Source of the DNA: Candidatus Gastranaerophilales bacterium
Lineage (GTDB): Bacteria; Cyanobacteriota; Vampirovibrionia; Gastranaerophilales; JANQFW01
Assembly (NCBI GenBank): GCA_028282645.1
Contig: JANQHM010000040.1
Span: forward strand, 1-34,254
Reading direction: 5' to 3'
Length of the DNA: 34,254 bases
The notes under the pieces are model-generated. The model searched no databases, was not told the DNA's origin, and worked only from the letters and a program-made list of their open reading frames with translations. Shown in pieces: positions 16,031-23,782 of this stretch. Numbering within the stretch: the first letter of the stretch is position 1; each line of letters starts with the position of its first letter. Position numbers and translations under genes: made by a program.

Positions 16031-16751
16031 TATTGCAATTATAATACCGGCTCGTTACGGATCAACCAGATTACCCGGCAAGCCTTTGTTAAAGGTCAAC
16101 GACAAGTCTATAATTCAATTGGTATGGGAAAAAGCTATTCAGTCAAAATATGCTAATAAAGTTATAGTTGCAACAGATAACGATGATATTTATCAAACCG
16201 TTAAATCGTTTGGAGGTATGGTAAAAAAAACATCACCTCACCATCAAAGCGGCAGTGACAGGATTGCTGAAGTTGTTAAAAACAATCCTGATATAAAAAT
16301 AGCTGTTAACGTGCAGGGAGACGAGCCTTTAATTACATCTGAGAGCATAGACAGTGCCATAAAATGCTTGGTTGACGACAGCAGTGCTGATATTTCCACT
16401 TTAATTAGAAAAATTGATGATAAGTCCGAAGTAAACAACCCTAATCTGGTTAAGGTTGTTACGGACGTGCGAGGCAATGCTCTTTATTTTTCCAGGTCGC
16501 CTATACCTTATGAAAGAGAGAATGCGAGTATGGATTTTTATGCTCATATTGGCTTGTATGTATATAGAAGAGAGAGTTTACTTAATATGACGGCTTTAGC
16601 GCAGGCCAATATAGAAAAAGCCGAGTGTTTGGAACAATTAAGAGCTTTATATAATGGTATAAAGATAAAAACTGTTGTTGTTAATTACAAGCCAATTGGA
16701 GTTGATACGCCGGAGGACCTGGACAAGCTAAGAGAGATGCTTGTAGTATAG
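16017..16751 (+). CDS. kdsB: 3-deoxy-manno-octulosonate cytidylyltransferase
   Basis: This cytoplasmic enzyme joins Kdo to CMP (CTP + Kdo to CMP-Kdo + diphosphate), supplying Kdo for the inner core of lipopolysaccharide. It is 244 residues, typical for KdsB (about 245-250). The nucleotide-binding signature IIPARYGSTRLPGKPLL is at residues 9-25. Other family motifs are VIVATDNDDI, SGSDRIAEV, NVQGDEPLI, YFSRSPIPYER and HIGLYVYRRE, ending with VDTPEDLDKLREML. GAGGG lies 7 nt before the ATG inside the end of the BamB-like gene. Its presence implies a diderm, LPS-bearing cell. Confidence 0.96.
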   Translation: MHSGNIAIIIPARYGSTRLPGKPLLKVNDKSIIQLVWEKAIQSKYANKVIVATDNDDIYQTVKSFGGMVKKTSPHHQSGSDRIAEVVKNNPDIKIAVNVQGDEPLITSESIDSAIKCLVDDSSADISTLIRKIDDKSEVNNPNLVKVVTDVRGNALYFSRSPIPYERENASMDFYAHIGLYVYRRESLLNMTALAQANIEKAECLEQLRALYNGIKIKTVVVNYKPIGVDTPEDLDKLREMLVV

Positions 16752-16757
16752 ATATAG

Positions 16758-16787
16758 ATAAGGAAGGCATATTATTTCCTGTTTTTA
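16758..16787 (+). terminator. Possible terminator after kdsB
   Basis: A short AGGAA (16761-16765)/TTCCT (16776-16780) stem is followed by GTTTTT. It sits in the 33-bp gap between kdsB and the convergent gene at 16785. The short stem makes it uncertain. Confidence 0.4.
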
Positions 16788-17336
16788 AAGTCCGCTTAAA
16801 AGCATAAGAGAAGCAAATCCGGCAATTACAGCCGTTACAACTTTGCCCCCTTTAATTTTAGTGAGTGATGGTTTTCCATCAGAATGAAAGGTATCAGCAA
16901 AAAAACCTTTTTCCCGTAAAAATCTATCACCACTTTTGTTGACATATTCATCTGTTTTAGCCCCATTTTCAAGGATTCGCTTTAAACCTACCGAGTTTTC
17001 AGGTCCTTCTGATGTCTTGACTATTTTATGACCACCAGGTAGTTTTTCATAAGTTTTTTTATAATATTCATACTCTTGAGCTCCTGTGTCCGGATTAATT
17101 ACTCTTTTAACATAATACAATGTTTTTTCATTTCCCTGCTTCATATATCTATATGTATCTGGATAGCTATTACTTGGCACAGCTATTGAATTTTCCGGAA
17201 GTCCTTCAATTCCAACCGGATTAAAGTATTTAGAATAAAGCTCTCCAGTATTACGATGAAAGTATACTCTGGTTAAATTATCTGAATCTCTTATTGGCAC
17301 TAAATAAGCTGGTCTCGTTGTTGTAGGTTCTGGCAT
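16785..17336 (-). CDS. Small repeat protein with C-terminal membrane helix (paralog 1)
   Basis: This 183-residue protein is unknown to me. It is the last of four related minus-strand genes. The soluble part is built of short Tyr/Lys/Gly beta-hairpin-like units (TYRYMKQGNEKTLYYVKRV, YEYYKKTYEKLPGGHKIV, KTDEYVNKSGDRFLREKGFF). The last 20 residues, KVVTAVIAGFASLMLLSGL, form a single hydrophobic tail helix with no signal peptide before it, so the protein may be tail-anchored. EGPENSVGLK...NGAK...FADTF aligns with paralog 3, and KTYEKLPGGHKIV with KTYNKLPDGFKIV of paralog 2. GGAGGAAAAGTGA precedes the ATG. The upstream spacer is homologous to the one before paralog 2, indicating tandem duplication. 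Confidence 0.7.
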   Translation of the reverse strand: MPEPTTTRPAYLVPIRDSDNLTRVYFHRNTGELYSKYFNPVGIEGLPENSIAVPSNSYPDTYRYMKQGNEKTLYYVKRVINPDTGAQEYEYYKKTYEKLPGGHKIVKTSEGPENSVGLKRILENGAKTDEYVNKSGDRFLREKGFFADTFHSDGKPSLTKIKGGKVVTAVIAGFASLMLLSGL

Positions 17337-17407
17337 TCACTTTTCCTCCTATTTATAAATAATCTAAAAAAAATCCTATAATAACTTCTAATACTCTTAA
17401 AACTCTA

Positions 17408-18046
17408 TCAGCCTCCGCCTAAGAGCGTAATAGCAGCCAATGCGACAAGCACAGTCGCTACAACTCTGCCCCATTTGGTTTTAGAGAATGATTTTCCGAT
17501 ATCATCACCAATACCTTCATATGTATTAGCAAATATTCCCTTTGATGTACGTTCAAATACTTCACCATGTTCATTCTGAACCATTTTATTTCCATTCCGG
17601 CTTGAGATTACTTTTAAACCTTCTGAGCTTGCTTCAGCAGCTTTCCGTACTGTTTTTTTTGTAATTGCTACAACATTATAAGGAAATTGATGAGTAGCTG
17701 CTGGGGTCTGATTTATTTTAGCTCCTCCTTCCTGAGGTAAGACTATTTTAAATCCATCAGGCAGCTTATTATAAGTTTTTTGTAGCAAAGTTCGACCGCC
17801 ATTTTCATATTTATAATAAAAACCTGTTTTTTTCTTTTCACCAATTTTTTCCCGTAAGGGAAAATAACCACTTTTGTTCTTCTGACATAGAGTTAAATCT
17901 CTTAGTTCAACCAATCTTCCTAAAAGATCTTCTGGTCGTGAATAATTTTTTTGATATAAACTCCTTGTTCCTCTCTGAGTGTATACTTTATTTCCATCTA
18001 TAGTTCTTCCTATTGGAGTCAAGTCTTCTCGCTTTACTGCCGGCAT
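17408..18046 (-). CDS. Small repeat protein with C-terminal membrane helix (paralog 2)
   Basis: This 212-residue protein of unknown function is the longest of the four paralogs. The N-terminal half has Tyr/Lys/Gly repeat units (GNKVYTQRGTRSLYQKNY, GFYYKYENGGRTLLQKTY). A central Pro/Gln/Ala segment follows, then another unit (GNKMVQNEHGEVFERTSKG) and the family signature IFANTYEGIGDDIGKSFSKT. The final helix is RVVATVLVALAAITLLGGG. It has no signal peptide and only one Cys. AGGAGGGGAATGA lies before the ATG. The spacer before it (GGAAGTTATTGCAGGATTTT and onward to ATAAATAGGAGG) is nearly the same as that before paralog 1. Nothing in the sequence indicates an enzymatic function. Confidence 0.7.
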   Translation of the reverse strand: MPAVKREDLTPIGRTIDGNKVYTQRGTRSLYQKNYSRPEDLLGRLVELRDLTLCQKNKSGYFPLREKIGEKKKTGFYYKYENGGRTLLQKTYNKLPDGFKIVLPQEGGAKINQTPAATHQFPYNVVAITKKTVRKAAEASSEGLKVISSRNGNKMVQNEHGEVFERTSKGIFANTYEGIGDDIGKSFSKTKWGRVVATVLVALAAITLLGGG

Positions 18047-18098
18047 TCATTCCCCTCCTATTTATAAATCTAAAAAAATCCTGCAATAACTTCCAATA

Positions 18099-18368
18099 CT
18101 AGCAAATACTATCAAAAAATACATAACCTGATGCTATCACAGCTAGAGCACCAAGCGTTCTGCCCGGGCATGCCTTAACCAAAGATTCACCAGTTTTACC
18201 GGCTAATGGCTTATATGTATTTGCAAACAAACTTCGCGCTTTTTGATATCTTGCACCATTTTTCATATATTCTTTAGCTCCTGTTTCCACGTTCCATCTT
18301 GACTTTATACCTACTGAATTTGCCGGTCCCCAATCTGTGTTTACGCCTAAAATTCCTAATAATGACAC
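18099..18368 (-). CDS. Small tail-helix protein (paralog 3, short form)
   Basis: This 89-residue protein corresponds to only the C-terminal half of paralogs 1 and 2. WGPANSVGIKSRWNVETGAK matches EGPENSVGLK...NGAK of paralog 1, SLFANTYKPLAGKTGESL matches GIFANTYEGIGDDIGKSF of paralog 2, and it ends in the helix RTLGALAVIASGYVFFDSIC. It starts with GTG at 18368, supported by GGAGGAGGAG 6 nt upstream. A complete MITE ends 16 bp upstream of the GTG, so the original N-terminal half or leader may have been displaced by the insertion. It could be a truncated member or a natural short form. Confidence 0.65.
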   Translation of the reverse strand: MSLLGILGVNTDWGPANSVGIKSRWNVETGAKEYMKNGARYQKARSLFANTYKPLAGKTGESLVKACPGRTLGALAVIASGYVFFDSIC

Positions 18369-18384
18369 AACATACTCCTCCTCC

Positions 18385-18490
18385 TATACTATTTCTAAAA
18401 TACTTTTCAGATTATTCAATCGTGTTAAACCTAATAAAGTAAACTAAACTCTGAAAAGAGTAATCTAAAATTTAATTTAGAACCTGTATA
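18385..18490 (+). repeat. MITE-like repeat, type E copy 1
   Basis: This 106-bp element has long imperfect terminal inverted repeats. The left end is TATACTATTTCTAAAATACT then TTTCAGATTATTC; the right end, read inverted, is TATACAGGTTCTAAATTAAA then TTTTAGATTACTC. The interior (GTGTTAAACCTAATAAAGTA and onward to CTCTGAAAAGAG) differs from type A but recurs at 32633 and 26801. It abuts the Shine-Dalgarno of the gene at 18099-18368. Confidence 0.85.
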
Positions 18491-18545
18491 TTAACCCCGG
18501 AATAAAAAATTTCTCATTAAAATATTTTTGAGTTGTATACTTCGC

Positions 18546-18581
18546 TTTATATATATAAAAACAAAAATATTCAAAAATTGC
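18546..18581 (-). promoter_or_regulatory. Conserved T-rich box D (minus copy 1)
   Basis: The minus strand reads GCAATTTTTGAATA then TTTTTGTTTTTATATATATA. The same box occurs on the minus strand at 19330 (and, less completely, 19230) and on the plus strand at 29335, 29829 and 30362. Here it lies between the terminator of paralog 4 and the MITE before paralog 3, reading towards paralog 3. A promoter or regulator-binding role is inferred from position and recurrence. Confidence 0.5.
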
Positions 18582-18619
18582 CTTCAATTTATAAAAAAAA
18601 TAAAAATAAAATTTTAATT

Positions 18620-18655
18620 ATAAAAAGAAATCGACTCCAAAAAATCGATTTCTTT
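18620..18655 (-). terminator. Rho-independent terminator of paralog 4
   Basis: A perfect 11-bp stem, AAAGAAATCGA (18624-18634) with TCGATTTCTTT (18645-18655), is followed on the minus strand by TTTATAATT after the stem T residues. It lies 35 bp beyond the stop of the gene at 18690-19115. Confidence 0.8.
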
Positions 18656-18689
18656 GGCTAGGATAAAAATTTAAATTCTATATAATTTA

Positions 18690-19115
18690 TTATATTTGCG
18701 TAGGATCAGGCTTTTTACCGCCAAAGAGCGTACCTAAGAGCAAACCGCCCGCGATTATACCGGCTCCTATAATACCGCCTTTTTGCCATTTACCAAGGTT
18801 TTTCCACCAACCGCCCTTTGCAGCGGTTTCAGTAGCTTCAGTTGCGGTTTTTTCTACATAACTTTTTGTATATACATCTCCACCTTTTAAGTAGTATTCT
18901 GTTTTTCTAAATCCATCCGCAGGATCAAGTATTCGAGCATACGCTCCTCCTTGTGGCTTTGATGATGTCTTTGTTACTCTTGTATTAAGACCTTCAGGTG
19001 TATCTATTTTGGTAAATTTTCTTTCAAAAATTTTACCATCCTTAGCGTAGGACTTAGATCCATCTTCTGCTATCGACCTGGTGTATCCTGCTGCATTTAT
19101 TCCATTTACTGGCAT
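18690..19115 (-). CDS. Small glycine-zipper tail-helix protein (paralog 4)
   Basis: This 141-residue protein of unknown function is the first gene of the small-protein cluster. Two Tyr/Lys/Gly hairpin units are visible: SYAKDGKIFERKFTKIDTPE at residues about 22-41 and RKTEYYLKGGDVYTKSYVEK at about 70-89. After a Thr/Ala/Glu linker and a Trp/Lys patch (GGWWKNLGKWQKGG), a glycine-zipper helix, IIGAGIIAGGLLLGTLFGG, spans about 114-132, ending with a short polar tail, KKPDPTQI. AGGAGG lies 9 nt before the ATG. It has its own terminator and two upstream copies of box D, so it is probably transcribed separately from the other three. It is more diverged than paralogs 1-3. Confidence 0.72.
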   Translation of the reverse strand: MPVNGINAAGYTRSIAEDGSKSYAKDGKIFERKFTKIDTPEGLNTRVTKTSSKPQGGAYARILDPADGFRKTEYYLKGGDVYTKSYVEKTATEATETAAKGGWWKNLGKWQKGGIIGAGIIAGGLLLGTLFGGKKPDPTQI

Positions 19116-19229
19116 AATTTACTTCCTCCTATATTCCACTTCCTAAAATCAAATTTAAATTACTTTGCTTTCTATACTGTTACTCCATTAAGTTTTAAGT
19201 TTTCAACGTTTAATGTACTTAATTCTTTC

Positions 19230-19258
19230 CTTACATATATAAAAACAAAAGTATTTTT
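19230..19258 (-). promoter_or_regulatory. Box D (minus copy 2) upstream of paralog 4
   Basis: The minus strand reads AAATACTTTTGTTTTTATAT then ATGTAAGG, matching the core of the other boxes but lacking the GCAATTTTT head. It lies about 115 bp before the ATG of the gene at 18690-19115, in the same orientation, a reasonable position for a promoter with a long leader. Confidence 0.45.
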
Positions 19259-19329
19259 TTTATTTACGCACTTTTATCTAAAACATATCAGCTTTTTAAT
19301 TATTTCAAACTTACTTATTTATTCCCGTA

Positions 19330-19362
19330 CTTATATAAAAACAAAACAAAATAAAAAATTGC
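19330..19362 (-). promoter_or_regulatory. Box D (minus copy 3) after the glyS terminator
   Basis: The minus strand reads GCAATTTTTTATTTTG then TTTTGTTTTTATATAAG. It lies between the glyS terminator and paralog 4, reading towards paralog 4. With the copy at 19230 it makes a double arrangement. The rest of the 339-bp gap 19116-19454 is AT-rich with nothing further recognised. Confidence 0.45.
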
Positions 19363-19399
19363 TCAAAGATAAACTTTTTATTGTGCTTGCAGCGTTAAA

Positions 19400-19430
19400 C
19401 AAAATAGCCGCTAACGATATAGCGACTATT
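19400..19430 (-). terminator. Terminator of the glyS operon
   Basis: A 10-bp stem with one G-U pair, AATAGCCGCT (19403-19412) with AGCGACTATT (19421-19430), has an 8-nt loop. On the minus strand TTGTTT follows. It lies about 25 bp after the glyS stop. Confidence 0.65.
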
Positions 19431-19454
19431 GATTTTTAAAATTCAAGCCTATAC

Positions 19455-21512
19455 CTAAAAAACTATTTTGCTAAAATCAGCTATTTTTGAGAATTTTAAT
19501 TTAAGATTACCCAGTAGTGCTATCCTGTTATTTTTGATTTTTTTGTCAGGATCCATTACCAGTACGTCATCAAAAAATTTTTGAATTAAAGGTATTGAAT
19601 CTTCAAGCTTTTTGACCAGCTCGTTATAGGTTATTGACTCTGTATCAATCCTAGAGACCGCATCCCATAATTCGCATTCTATATCCTGGGTAAACAAGTT
19701 CTTTGATACCTCTAAAGAGTATTTTTCGGATTTTATAATTCTGTGTACCCTGTTTGCACTTTCGTGGAAAAGGTTATAATTCTCTTTTTTAAGCAGATTA
19801 TCTAATATTATTAATCTTTCTAAATCGTCTTTTAAGTTTGCTAAAGGATCATTAATTTCTAAAACTGCATCAACAATGTCATATTTATAGCTGTCAGTTA
19901 AGTATATTCTTAATCTTTGGATTATAAATTCCCTTATACTCTTTTGTATTTTATCTTTATCATCAATTTTTAAAGGTATTACAGCCAAAGCTTTTTCAAT
20001 AAGTGCCGATAAGTTAAAGCATATATCTTTCTTTAATATTGTTGTGATTATACCAAGAGCTGCTCTTCTTAGGCCCAAAGGATCAGCGGAGCCGGTTGGA
20101 GATTTACCCAATGCAAAAACTCCGCAAATAGTATCAATTTTATCAGCAATACCGACTACCTGGCCGGTTATAGAGTCAGCAAGTTTACCGTCCGCGGATA
20201 GAGGGTAGTAATGTTCTTTTATACCTGTACATACTAAATCATTTTCGTTATCCAGCTTTGCATATTCTGCGCCGATGGAACCTTGAAGTTCTGTAAATTC
20301 AAACACAAGGCTGGTTACCAGGTCATTTTTACAGAGTTGCGCTGTTCTTTTTACTGACTGGATTGTTTTATTATCAAGTGATAATTCTTTTGCAATAAAG
20401 CCGGACAACTCTTCAATTCTCTTAGATTTGTCATAGAGAGTACCTAAACCTTTTTGAAATGTTATACCCTTTAAATCTTCTGACTTTGATTCTAAAGATG
20501 TCTTTTTATCTTCATTATAAAAGAATATAGCATCGTCAAGGCGTGCTGTTATTACTCTTTCGTTGCCTTTATTTATGTTCTCAAATTTATCACCTACATA
20601 GTTTGTTGTGGTTATAAAGTAGTTTAACAAGTTCTTCCGCTCTGTATCATAGACAGGGAAGTAACGTTGGTGCGTGGCCATAACCGTAATAATTACATCA
20701 TCAGGTATTTGAAGATATTTTTTATCAAAATACCCGACAGCCGCAACCGGCCATTCTACCATATAATTAACCTCTTGAAGCAAGTCTTTATCAATGGATA
20801 CACTGCCTTTTTCGGATTCTGCTGCTTTTTGAGCCTGTTTTTTTATTTCTTCTTGTCGTTTGTCGGGTTCTACTATTACGTTAACTTTTAGCAGGTCCTC
20901 TATATAGGTTTCTGATGATTGTATTTCAACCTCTTTAATCGGAGAAAACCTATGTCCCTTAGATATCTTAGATGATACAGCATTACCGATTTGTATTTTA
21001 ATCTCTTCTTTGCCCAGTATTGATACTATCCATCTTATGGGGCGAGAAAAGCGGATATCCAAGTCTCCCCATCTCATAAAATGTGAGCCCTGAAGCTTTA
21101 ACACACTTTTCGGAACTATCTCTCCAAGCACTTGTTTTGTTAACTGCCCTTTTTCTGTTATATTTGCAAACAGGTATTCTATCTTGCCTACTTTTTCTTT
21201 ATAAAAATCTTCTTTAGCTATATTATTTCTTTTAGCAAAGCCTTCACCGGCTTTTGTCAGATTGCCGTCTTTGTCTAATGCTACGTGAACAGGCGGACCT
21301 TTTACTTTTTTTGTTAAATCCGGCTGACATTCTGATATATCTTCTATTATTAAGGTTAATCTTCTTGGTGTGCCGTATGTTTGTATATTTTTATATTCTA
21401 TTCTGCTTTCTTCCAGAGCTTTAGAGGTTATTTCCCTTAATTGATTCATTGCTGACGGGATAAATTTATACGGAAGTTCTTCGGTTCCCAGCTCTAATAA
21501 ATAATTAACCAC
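19455..21512 (-). CDS. glyS: Glycyl-tRNA synthetase beta subunit
   Basis: This is the beta subunit of the bacterial alpha2-beta2 glycyl-tRNA synthetase, which recognises tRNA(Gly) while the alpha subunit (glyQ, not in this window) carries catalysis. It is 685 residues, typical of GlyS (about 690). Family landmarks are LLELGTEELPYKFIPSAM at the N-terminus, YGTPRRLTLII, KGPPVHVALD, FMRWGDLDIRFSRPIRWI, VMATHQRYFPVY, ARLDDAIFFYNEDKK, VGIADKIDTICGVFALGKSP, TGSADPLGLRRAALGI and FFDDVLVMDPD near the end. It starts with GTG at 21512, with AAAGG 8 nt upstream. It is the last gene of a six-gene operon otherwise made of iron-sulfur redox proteins, 49 bp after its neighbour, and is followed by a terminator. 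Confidence 0.97.
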   Translation of the reverse strand: MVNYLLELGTEELPYKFIPSAMNQLREITSKALEESRIEYKNIQTYGTPRRLTLIIEDISECQPDLTKKVKGPPVHVALDKDGNLTKAGEGFAKRNNIAKEDFYKEKVGKIEYLFANITEKGQLTKQVLGEIVPKSVLKLQGSHFMRWGDLDIRFSRPIRWIVSILGKEEIKIQIGNAVSSKISKGHRFSPIKEVEIQSSETYIEDLLKVNVIVEPDKRQEEIKKQAQKAAESEKGSVSIDKDLLQEVNYMVEWPVAAVGYFDKKYLQIPDDVIITVMATHQRYFPVYDTERKNLLNYFITTTNYVGDKFENINKGNERVITARLDDAIFFYNEDKKTSLESKSEDLKGITFQKGLGTLYDKSKRIEELSGFIAKELSLDNKTIQSVKRTAQLCKNDLVTSLVFEFTELQGSIGAEYAKLDNENDLVCTGIKEHYYPLSADGKLADSITGQVVGIADKIDTICGVFALGKSPTGSADPLGLRRAALGIITTILKKDICFNLSALIEKALAVIPLKIDDKDKIQKSIREFIIQRLRIYLTDSYKYDIVDAVLEINDPLANLKDDLERLIILDNLLKKENYNLFHESANRVHRIIKSEKYSLEVSKNLFTQDIECELWDAVSRIDTESITYNELVKKLEDSIPLIQKFFDDVLVMDPDKKIKNNRIALLGNLKLKFSKIADFSKIVF

Positions 21513-21561
21513 AGTTATTGCCTTTCTATAACTCCATTTATATACATTATGCCCTTTATTA

Positions 21562-22686
21562 TTAAATTATTGCAGTAGAGAGAGAATGAACCTTCGGCTC
21601 TACTCTTTTTCTTCTTTTTAATAAGTCAACAAATGCTTCTAAACGAGTAATATAACCGGCTCGTCCCATATGTTCATCTAAAACAAGTGATAAAACAGGT
21701 ATATCCTCTTTACATCTCACGTTAGGCAAAATATTTTGAGCAACGATTTCCGGCATACAGGTAAACGGTAATAAATGTACAACTCCATCCGCCGAATGAT
21801 GTTTTCCTGCTAAAGCTACGTCTCCTATTGATTCAATTGCGTCACCGCCAACATCTCTTTTAAGAAAAGATCTAGCTGAACTGCGGGCTTTTTCTTCATG
21901 CGTTTTTCCAAACCTTAAAACAGAAGGCATTATAGAAGCTTGTACCCAATCGCTTAGATTAATTTGCCTGTTTACGTGCACTCCTAGTCGCCCAAGTTCT
22001 TTTTCTATATCAAGGTTAGAAAATTGATCAAGTACAACATAAACTTCTCCTACAAGATCTATGGTTACAATCTCCTTATTCTTATCTATAGGCGTTGATT
22101 TGATATATTTAATTGTATTATTTTTAGCTTTTAGAGCTTCTTTATAGCCAAGAGCAGCTTCTATCTCGCCTAAGCCTCTGAAGTAACGTTTATCCGCATC
22201 ACCCTCTTTTAATTCTCTTGCCCTGTAATACGCAAGTACTCTATCAACGTCATCGAGAATTTTAATTTTTAATAACGCCATGTTGATAGCCCTTATAAGG
22301 GTTATAGGATTTGCGTTTCCCGTAGCCTCTTTAAACTTGATATACAGCTCTTTTAACTTACCTTTATATAAATCAAAATTTATAAATTTAACATCATAGC
22401 CCAGGTCTGTTAAAGTAGTTCTTAACGAAGTACTATATTGGCCTAAACGGCAAATACCCGGACTATCAATCATTAACACTGCTTCTGCACCGTTTTCAAT
22501 AGCTTCCATATAATTACCAAGGACTAATTTATATGGAAAGCATACAGCTTCGGGGCTGTTAAGACTACCTAATTCCAGTGTGCGCTTGTTGTTATAGGGG
22601 GGTACAACTACCTCACCGCCAAGTATTTCTATGGCTGTACCAAGAGCTATATACAGTTTGCCCATATGAGGAAATGCAATTTTCAT
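21562..22686 (-). CDS. HgdB-like iron-sulfur protein (CoA-dehydratase superfamily), copy 2
   Basis: This 374-residue protein belongs to the HgdB/BcrC-like superfamily (2-hydroxyacyl-CoA dehydratase D component, benzoyl-CoA reductase and double-cubane proteins). Three well-spaced cysteines match likely [4Fe-4S] ligands: Cys49 (PEAVCFPYK), Cys79 (PGICRLGQY) and Cys310 (LPFTCMPEIV). The C-terminal motif DEHMGRAGYITRLEAFVDLL is shared by all three proteins of the set. It starts with AFPHMGKLYIALG. It aligns throughout with the gene at 23783-24910, so the two are paralogs. AGAGGT precedes the ATG. The usual ASKHA ATPase activase domain is not encoded in or next to this protein. The substrate is unknown; the proteins may act in low-potential electron transfer rather than dehydration. 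Confidence 0.82.
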   Translation of the reverse strand: MKIAFPHMGKLYIALGTAIEILGGEVVVPPYNNKRTLELGSLNSPEAVCFPYKLVLGNYMEAIENGAEAVLMIDSPGICRLGQYSTSLRTTLTDLGYDVKFINFDLYKGKLKELYIKFKEATGNANPITLIRAINMALLKIKILDDVDRVLAYYRARELKEGDADKRYFRGLGEIEAALGYKEALKAKNNTIKYIKSTPIDKNKEIVTIDLVGEVYVVLDQFSNLDIEKELGRLGVHVNRQINLSDWVQASIMPSVLRFGKTHEEKARSSARSFLKRDVGGDAIESIGDVALAGKHHSADGVVHLLPFTCMPEIVAQNILPNVRCKEDIPVLSLVLDEHMGRAGYITRLEAFVDLLKRRKRVEPKVHSLSTAII

Positions 22687-22708
22687 TATATAATTGACCT
22701 CTTATTTG

Positions 22709-23755
22709 TTACTCAACGCCCACAAGTTTTTTTTCTTCTTCTTTCTTGGGGACTTGTTTTTTAAGGCTATTAACAATACTAGTACGTTTTTTCCTGATCA
22801 ACATATCCGTGAATGCTTCTATTCTGGTAACAAAACCAGCTTCCCCGGTATGCTCATCCGTAGTTAAATTTAATAACGGCTTGTTAAATCTCTTTGCGTA
22901 GCGAGTGATTCTCTCTATCATAAGAGAATCAGGGCCACAACCAAATGCCGTAAGAGTAATTAAACCGTCAATGTTATTATCTTTTAGATAATATCCCGCT
23001 GCGCCTGTCATTTCATGTTCATTAGCCCAGTATAAAAGTGTATCAAGATTTCTAATCCCTTGCTCCATTTGTTCCGTAGTTAAATTATAAGCAGTATAAG
23101 CTTCTATATCTAATTGCTTAAGCTTTTTAAACATTTTCATGCTTACTTGCTCGTCATAGATATTATAGCCATGAGAAATCACGGCAACTTTTACCATGCC
23201 CTCTTTTTGTGTAGAGACAAGTGAAATTTTACCATTTATAGCATTTCTCATTGCAGTAGGTACATCAACACCGGATCTTGTCATTAGAGTAAAGTTATTC
23301 ATACACTCCCAGCCCGCTTTTGAGGCTTTTTTTATAAGCTTTTTATTTGTTATGCCCAAAGGCGCTACTGATTCGTATAAATATTGATAAAAACCTTGTT
23401 TAGGCTCTGATTTATCCAAAGTTGGCTCTATCAAAAGAAAGTTTTTATTTACAACGTTTCTGATTAAGTCAGGTAATCCTCTTAGCTTGGAACAATTATA
23501 AATTTTAGGTGCAATTGATTGAATGCTGGGTGAATAAATTACATCTATACCTTTATCAAGGAGGTTTAACACATGTCCTGCATATACTTTTACAGGTAGA
23601 CAAGTCTCGGAAACAACAAGTGAACTACCCGCAGAAACTAGTTTCTTTGTAGTTTTATCAGATAAAACAAGCTCTATTCCCAGTTCACTAAAAAATCCAT
23701 GCCAAAATGGATAGTAATCATAATAACTTAAAGCTCTTGGTATACCAATTTTCAT
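22709..23755 (-). CDS. DUF2229-like CoA-enzyme-activase-associated protein
   Basis: This 348-residue protein begins with the DUF2229 (PF09989-like) signature IGIPRALSYYDYYPFWHGFF and continues SELGIELVLSDKTTKK. Cysteines Cys52 (SETCLPVKV), Cys88 (IYNCSKL) and Cys273 (AFGCGPDS) occupy positions equivalent to those of the flanking HgdB-like proteins, and the ending TDEHTGEAGFVTRIEAFTDML matches theirs. In many anaerobes this domain is the C-terminal part of a giant activase that begins with ATP-binding BcrA/BadF domains; here it stands alone with no ATPase part. GGAGG lies 10 nt before the ATG. It lies 27-28 bp downstream of one HgdB-like gene and 22 bp upstream of the other. The three probably assemble; that is inference. 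Confidence 0.82.
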   Translation of the reverse strand: MKIGIPRALSYYDYYPFWHGFFSELGIELVLSDKTTKKLVSAGSSLVVSETCLPVKVYAGHVLNLLDKGIDVIYSPSIQSIAPKIYNCSKLRGLPDLIRNVVNKNFLLIEPTLDKSEPKQGFYQYLYESVAPLGITNKKLIKKASKAGWECMNNFTLMTRSGVDVPTAMRNAINGKISLVSTQKEGMVKVAVISHGYNIYDEQVSMKMFKKLKQLDIEAYTAYNLTTEQMEQGIRNLDTLLYWANEHEMTGAAGYYLKDNNIDGLITLTAFGCGPDSLMIERITRYAKRFNKPLLNLTTDEHTGEAGFVTRIEAFTDMLIRKKRTSIVNSLKKQVPKKEEEKKLVGVE

Positions 23756-23782
23756 ATTTATTTAACCTCCATAAAAATCAGC

